DNA from: Ghiorsea sp.
Lineage (GTDB): Bacteria > Pseudomonadota > Zetaproteobacteria > Mariprofundales > Mariprofundaceae
Length of the DNA stretch: 16,923 bases
Direction of reading: 5' to 3'
NCBI GenBank assembly: GCA_030950765.1
Contig: JAUZQX010000132.1
Span: forward strand, 1 to 16,923
Shown here: in pieces, positions 12,723-16,923 of the stretch
How the letters are laid out: every line of letters begins with the position of its first letter
How positions within the stretch are numbered: the stretch's first letter is position 1
Program-made: the position numbers and the translations under genes
The notes under the pieces: generated by a model
Seen by the model: the letters and a program-made list of their open reading frames with translations, nothing else
Told to the model about the DNA's origin: nothing
The model's database searches: none

Positions 12723-14999
12723 ATGAGTGCAGTCGTCGTAGTGGAATCTCCAGCAAAAGCCAAAACTATCGAAAAATACCTTGGAAAAGGTTATAAAGTG
12801 CTGGCATCTTATGGTCATGTTCGGGCATTTCCGAAGAAAGATGGCTCAGTCGATGTAGATAATAATTTCGCGTTGAAATATGAAGTGATTGAAGACAAAA
12901 GGAAACGATTGTCTGATATTGAAAAAGCACTGAAAAAAGCCGATGAACTTATTCTTGCCAGCGATTTGGATAGGGAAGGGGAAGCCATTGCTTGGCATGT
13001 TGCCGATGAAATGGAAAAACGTGGCAAACTCAAAGGCAAAAAAGTTTCTCGCATAACATTCAATCAAATTACACGCAAAGCCATTCAATATGCGGTAGAC
13101 AATCCGACTGAATTAAATATGCCACTGGTGGATGCACAGCAAGCACGTTCTGCTTTGGACTATTTGGTGGGTTTCACCTTATCACCACTGCTGTGGCGTA
13201 AGATTCGTGGTGGTTTGTCGGCAGGGCGGGTGCAGTCGGTTGCATTGCGCTTAATTTGGGAAAGAGAGCAGCATATTCAGGACTTTAAACCCAAAGAATA
13301 TTGGACGATTGAAGCTTCATGTACCAACAAAAAGGCTTCAAAAGCACCGTTTAAAGCATTACTTAACACCTTAGATGGCAAAAAACTCACTAAATTTGAT
13401 TTGAACAACCAAAAACTAGCCAAACAAGCGGCAAAAGCTGTGGAATCTGGTAGTTTTACAGTCAGTGATGTTCAGAAGAAGAAAAGTAAACAAAACCCAT
13501 CCCCGCCATTTATTACATCAACTGTGCAAATGGAAGCATCGCGCAAACTTGGTTTTACTGCGCGCAAAACCATGCAAATTGCCCAGAAGCTATATGAAGG
13601 TGAAGAGGTTGATGGTGAACGTGTGGGTTTGATTACTTATATGCGTACCGATTCCATCAATTTATCGCAAGAAGCCATTGATGAAGTACGTGAGCAAATT
13701 GAGCAACAGTTTGGCGGTGAATTTGTACCTTCAAAACCGCGGGTATTCAAAACCAAAAATAAAAATGCACAAGAGGCACATGAAGCGATTCGCCCAACCT
13801 CGTTTGCGCGCACCCCAGAAAGCTTAAAAGGCACATTGTCAGCAGATGAACTTAAGCTTTATACCTTGATTTGGAAGCGCACCGTGGCATCACAAATGGA
13901 AGCCGCCGTGTTGGATCAAGTGCGTGCTGATTTAACATCAGATGACACGGTACTTCGCGCCAATGGTTCGACTTTGGTGTTTGCAGGGTTTCGTAAGCTT
14001 TATATCGAAGGTACGGATGAGCCGAGCAAGGGTGGTGATGAAAAAACATTGCCACCATTGGAAGTTGGGGATGTGATTGATGTTACAGGTGTTGAACCCA
14101 AACAGCATTTTACCGAACCCAAACCACGCTTTTCCGAAGCAACATTGGTCAAAGAACTTGAAGCCCATGGTATTGGTCGCCCATCAACATATGCATCGAT
14201 TTTGAATGTATTGCGTGAGCGTAAATATGTGGAGATGGACAAAAAACGTTTTGTGCCAACTGATGTGGGCGAAATTGTAAGTAAGTTTTTAACCAAGTAT
14301 TTTGGTGATATTGTTGATGTGAATTTCACGGCAGACATTGAAAGTAAGCTGGATGCTGTGGCACGTGGTGAGCGCGAATGGAAACCCTTGTTGCATGATT
14401 TTTGGGGGCCATTTAAAGAACGCATTGACCATACCCAAGAAAATGTGAAACGCTCCGATGTTACCCATGAAGCAACAGACGAAATTTGCCCAGAATGTGG
14501 CAAACCTATGGCGATTAAATTGGGTAAGTATGGTAAGTTTATGGCGTGTACAGGTTACCCTGAATGTAAAGTCGCCAAACCACTGAATGATAATGGTGAA
14601 GGACCCGCAGAGCCTGAGAAGTCTGACCAAATATGTGAAAAATGTAATGCTCCTATGGTTATTAAAGCGGGTCGTTATGGTAAGTTCTTGGGTTGTTCGG
14701 CTTATCCTGAGTGTAAAAATATCCAACCATTGGAGAAACCTGTGGATACAGGGATTAACTGCCCTACATGTAATAAAGGTACATTTTTGGAGAAAAAATC
14801 ACGCCGTGGCAAAGTGTTTTATTCATGTTCGCAATACCCTAAGTGTAAACATGCGTTGTGGAATAAACCGATTGATAAGAAATGCCCTGAGTGTGATGCT
14901 CCCTTTGTCACAGTCAAAGTGACCAAACGTAATGGTACAGAACATGTTTGTGCCAGCGAAACGTGTACTTGGAAGGAACAAATCGAAGCACCTGAGTAA
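12723..14999 (+). CDS. topA: DNA topoisomerase I
   Basis: A 758-aa type IA topoisomerase that relaxes negative supercoils. The N-terminal TOPRIM domain has Glu9 in VVVESPAKAKTI and the acidic triad in DLDREGE (Asp81, Asp83, Glu85). The active-site tyrosine is Tyr306 in GLITYMRTDS. Four C-terminal Cys4 zinc ribbons follow: CPECGKPM, CEKCNAPM, CPTCNKGT and CPECDAPF, each closed by a second Cys pair; the fourth is the most divergent (CASETC). The total is somewhat shorter than the 865-aa E. coli enzyme, which has extra C-terminal domains. AAGGAG (12712-12717) lies 5 nt before the ATG. Confidence 0.98.
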   Translation: MSAVVVVESPAKAKTIEKYLGKGYKVLASYGHVRAFPKKDGSVDVDNNFALKYEVIEDKRKRLSDIEKALKKADELILASDLDREGEAIAWHVADEMEKRGKLKGKKVSRITFNQITRKAIQYAVDNPTELNMPLVDAQQARSALDYLVGFTLSPLLWRKIRGGLSAGRVQSVALRLIWEREQHIQDFKPKEYWTIEASCTNKKASKAPFKALLNTLDGKKLTKFDLNNQKLAKQAAKAVESGSFTVSDVQKKKSKQNPSPPFITSTVQMEASRKLGFTARKTMQIAQKLYEGEEVDGERVGLITYMRTDSINLSQEAIDEVREQIEQQFGGEFVPSKPRVFKTKNKNAQEAHEAIRPTSFARTPESLKGTLSADELKLYTLIWKRTVASQMEAAVLDQVRADLTSDDTVLRANGSTLVFAGFRKLYIEGTDEPSKGGDEKTLPPLEVGDVIDVTGVEPKQHFTEPKPRFSEATLVKELEAHGIGRPSTYASILNVLRERKYVEMDKKRFVPTDVGEIVSKFLTKYFGDIVDVNFTADIESKLDAVARGEREWKPLLHDFWGPFKERIDHTQENVKRSDVTHEATDEICPECGKPMAIKLGKYGKFMACTGYPECKVAKPLNDNGEGPAEPEKSDQICEKCNAPMVIKAGRYGKFLGCSAYPECKNIQPLEKPVDTGINCPTCNKGTFLEKKSRRGKVFYSCSQYPKCKHALWNKPIDKKCPECDAPFVTVKVTKRNGTEHVCASETCTWKEQIEAPE

Positions 15000-15005
15000 A
15001 CAACA

Positions 15006-15470
15006 ATGGCATTCAACTACCGTGAAGGTAACATTGATGATATTGAGGCTGTATTTGCTTTAAATAGACAGGTTTTTGATGAAGCATGGTCAAAAGATGT
15101 GATGTTGCAGTCCTTGCAGGTGGGTTATGATTTGTTTGTGTGTTATCAGGGTGAAGATTTGTTGGCGTATGTATTAAGCCAAGATATTTTGTTTGAAACA
15201 CAAATTATGCAGTTGGCTGTGCGCGCGGATGTGCGTCGCCAAGGCATTGCGCAGCAGTTGATGGGTATGTTAATGCAAGCCAAACACGATATGGATGCAT
15301 TGGTATTAGAAGTGCGTGTTTCGAATATTGGCGCGAAAGCATTTTATCAGACACTGGGTTATGACCCAGTGGCAATACGCCCGAATTATTATGCTAAAAC
15401 GGGGAGCAAACCAAGGGAAGATGCTGTGCTTATGATTTATAAACCAAACAGTATTGGTAACCATGATTAA
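15006..15470 (+). CDS. rimI: GNAT acetyltransferase, RimI-like (ribosomal protein bS18 N-acetyltransferase)
   Basis: The 154-aa protein is a single GNAT domain. The acetyl-CoA loop is VRRQGIAQQLM (about 77-87). The LEVRVSNIGAKAFYQTLGY segment and the closing RPNYY...EDAVLMIYK match the LEVRxxNxxAxxxYxxxGF and YY...EDAxxM features of RimI, which acetylates the N-terminal alanine of bS18. It begins 7 nt after the topA stop with no clear ribosome-binding site, so translation may depend on topA. It overlaps the next gene by 8 nt. RimI is the best guess; another small GNAT enzyme with a different protein substrate is possible. Confidence 0.82.
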   Translation: MAFNYREGNIDDIEAVFALNRQVFDEAWSKDVMLQSLQVGYDLFVCYQGEDLLAYVLSQDILFETQIMQLAVRADVRRQGIAQQLMGMLMQAKHDMDALVLEVRVSNIGAKAFYQTLGYDPVAIRPNYYAKTGSKPREDAVLMIYKPNSIGNHD

Positions 15471-16017
15471 AAGCCTACTGCAAACAGAGGACTGGCAGGA
15501 CTCTAAGTTCCCCCCAGTCTTGAATCAGGATATGACGGCGACTCAGATGCGCGTACTGAACGTGACCAGTGCGTTAACGCGATTTTTAGAGCAAAAGTAT
15601 GGTTTGAAGTTGGACGTGCAGTTGCATGACCAATGGATGAGCACAGCAAGTCATGTTGAAGCTGACCTGCTGGGTATTTTACCTGAAGAGCGTTGTTTGC
15701 GGCGTAGGGTTTCATTAAAATCACGCGGTGAAGTGATGTTTGATGCGGAGTCGGTGTTACCGCTGGATATTTTACCTGTGGAACTCATGGCAGAGCTTGA
15801 AGAAGGTAAGCGACCTTTGGCAAATCTATTGTCGGATAGAGGTTTGTTGCTGTCGCGTTCGGGGTTAAGTGTAACACAAGTACAAACGACTGGTGTATAT
15901 CAGCATTGCTGGGCAAGGCGCTCGGTGTTGCACTCTGAATCAGGGGCAAAAGCGCTGGTGACGGAAGTATTTCACGATGCGATTTGGCGCAAGCTCAATT
16001 ATATGGCGAACCGTTAG
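15463..16017 (+). CDS. ubiC: Chorismate lyase (UbiC-like)
   Basis: A 184-aa protein from ATG 15463; a TTG three codons upstream is less likely. Collinear features with UbiC are ILPEERCLRRRVSLKSRGEV (arginine pair at 81-82, the expected substrate-binding position), FDAESVLPLDIL, RPLANLLSD, and CWARRSVLHSESGAKALVTEVF, where Glu168 matches the conserved Glu of the TELF/TEVF motif. UbiC removes pyruvate from chorismate to give 4-hydroxybenzoate, the first step of ubiquinone synthesis. Overall similarity to the E. coli protein looks moderate, so some doubt remains on exact activity. It overlaps rimI by 8 nt, suggesting coupled translation. Confidence 0.8.
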   Translation: MIKSLLQTEDWQDSKFPPVLNQDMTATQMRVLNVTSALTRFLEQKYGLKLDVQLHDQWMSTASHVEADLLGILPEERCLRRRVSLKSRGEVMFDAESVLPLDILPVELMAELEEGKRPLANLLSDRGLLLSRSGLSVTQVQTTGVYQHCWARRSVLHSESGAKALVTEVFHDAIWRKLNYMANR

Positions 16018-16119
16018 GCGATAGAGGATTACGCATCGTCATGCGCAATAATTGACACTCGTCATCAGCCCTTTAGCGTGTGGCTGCAATTTTATGAATG
16101 TATAGGCAAGGTAACTCAG

Positions 16120-16779
16120 GTGAAAAAGAAAAAAGAAGAGAACGCTCCTGTTGAAGGAATGATTGATGGTACAGACTTTGTTGAATTAAAGCGGGATATG
16201 CAAAGTGCTAAAGTCATGGCTTGGTTGGAATACAACCAACAACAACTCATTGCAGGGGTAATTGTACTGCTTTTAGCATTGGTTGGTGTATCGGTGTGGA
16301 AAGAACAGCAATTGACTGAGAAAAATTCAGCGGCGTTAGTGTATATGAAAGCCATCAATACAGCAGATGAAACACAACGCGCATCACTTTTGGATACTGT
16401 TACCAGTGAGTATGCAGGTACAGGTTATGCTATATTGGCGAAGCTGCAAAAAATTAAAATAAGTGACGCGCCTGAAAAACAAGTGTTATTACGCTCGCTT
16501 ATCGAATCGAAGGTTGCGCCTGAGTTTGTTTGGCAGGCTCGCTTGGATTTGGCAGAGTTATTGATTACTGAAGGCAAAAGTGCAGAAGCTGAAGAAGTAT
16601 TGGCTGAACGTTTGGGCAAAGAATATGAGCAAGCGCGTTATGCATTGCTTGCATCGTTGACTGAAGATAAAGTAGAAAAAGTGACTTTGATTCAGAAAGC
16701 ATTGGATGCGGTATCCAATGATAATGATTTGGTTACTCGCCTAGAAGCGGAACTCGCATCGCTGCGTCTTGAGAAGTAG
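16120..16779 (+). CDS. YfgM-like single-pass membrane protein with TPR-like periplasmic domain
   Basis: From the GTG at 16120, with AAGG 8 nt upstream, the protein is 219 aa; an in-frame GTG at 16078 would add 14 unlikely residues. A cytoplasmic lysine-rich N-terminus is followed by one transmembrane helix (about 43-60, LIAGVIVLLLALVGVSVW). The rest is helical, alanine- and leucine-rich and TPR-like (for example ARLDLAELLITEGKSAEAEEVLAERLG). This is the layout of YfgM, an inner-membrane protein that works with PpiD at the Sec translocon. The next gene encodes an exported protein in the position usually held by bamB beside yfgM, which supports the call. Confidence 0.78.
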   Translation: MKKKKEENAPVEGMIDGTDFVELKRDMQSAKVMAWLEYNQQQLIAGVIVLLLALVGVSVWKEQQLTEKNSAALVYMKAINTADETQRASLLDTVTSEYAGTGYAILAKLQKIKISDAPEKQVLLRSLIESKVAPEFVWQARLDLAELLITEGKSAEAEEVLAERLGKEYEQARYALLASLTEDKVEKVTLIQKALDAVSNDNDLVTRLEAELASLRLEK

Positions 16780-16780
16780 T

Positions 16781-16923
16781 ATGATGCTACTTCGTGGTTT
16801 CGTGGCTGCATGCTGCATGCTGATGCTGGCGAGTGCTGTGCATGCGAATGAAACGACACGTTTGCATATTGCTTGGTCGGTTGATGTTGACCAACGTTTA
16901 CCGAATACACCCCTTGCTTTGAG
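16781..16923 (+). CDS. Exported protein, N-terminus only (possible BamB)
   Basis: The first 47 codons are visible before the window ends. They encode a signal peptide (MMLLRGF, then a hydrophobic stretch) with a likely signal peptidase I site after AVHA (about residue 22). Mature sequence begins NETTRLHIAWSVDVD. BamB, the beta-propeller of the outer-membrane assembly machine, often starts its mature part with a similar AWS segment and lies beside yfgM. However, there is no lipobox at the expected place, so the identification is tentative. A second ATG at 16784 is an equally good start. Confidence 0.5.
   Translation, partial: MMLLRGFVAACCMLMLASAVHANETTRLHIAWSVDVDQRLPNTPLAL

Noticed and set aside
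14000..14503. 167-codon minus-strand reading frame inside topA
   Set aside because: It is entirely antisense to conserved topA sequence and shows no recognisable domain.
16052..16080. TTGACA at 16052-16057 as a promoter for the YfgM-like gene
   Set aside because: The -35 box is perfect but no acceptable -10 lies 16-18 nt downstream (AGCGTG), so I could not support a promoter.

Overview
This is a stretch of bacterial chromosome of moderate-to-low GC that reads as a proteobacterial core region. It carries RpoN, a nitrogen-type PTS, BolA with a CGFS glutaredoxin, CcdA, DprA, TopA, RimI, UbiC and a YfgM-like protein. Finding HPr kinase, RapZ, a mannose-type EIIA, HPr and EI directly downstream of rpoN, hpf and ptsN fits a beta-, alpha-, delta- or zetaproteobacterial lineage better than an enterobacterium. 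A low-GC zetaproteobacterium is my best guess. That is inferred from gene content and order only.

Layout. Positions 1-597 (minus) hold the 5' part of an NAD(P)-binding epimerase/dehydratase-like gene. A tRNA with anticodon CAT (665-741) follows, preceded by overlapping palindromes. Next come an ibaG/bolA-type gene and a grxD-type monothiol glutaredoxin (788-1368), overlapping by 4 bp. From 1462 to 7996 runs a tight same-strand cluster, rpoN-hpf-ptsN-hprK-rapZ-EIIA(Man)-ptsH-ptsI. It is a complete regulatory phosphorelay with no sugar permease subunit in view. EI would phosphorylate HPr on His15 and HprK would act on HPr Ser46. Two EIIA proteins (PtsN and the mannose type) are possible outputs, and RapZ and sigma-54 sit in the same cluster. 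ccdA follows at 8042-8797.

The only accessory stretch is 8796-10267. It is flanked by two 178-bp direct copies of the 3' end of ccdA, exactly 1650 bp apart and differing at four positions. Between them, on the minus strand, lie a membrane-anchored protein of unknown function (240 aa), a small CBU_0592-like membrane protein overlapping it by 4 bp, and the 5' remnant of an IS30-family transposase. The second ccdA copy looks like the displaced original 3' end, so the region resembles a small island that entered at the end of ccdA and rebuilt the reading frame.

After the island the core genes resume on the plus strand: an exported LysM protein, dprA, topA with four C-terminal zinc ribbons, a RimI-like acetyltransferase, a UbiC-like chorismate lyase, a YfgM-like membrane protein, and the first codons of an exported protein that may be BamB.
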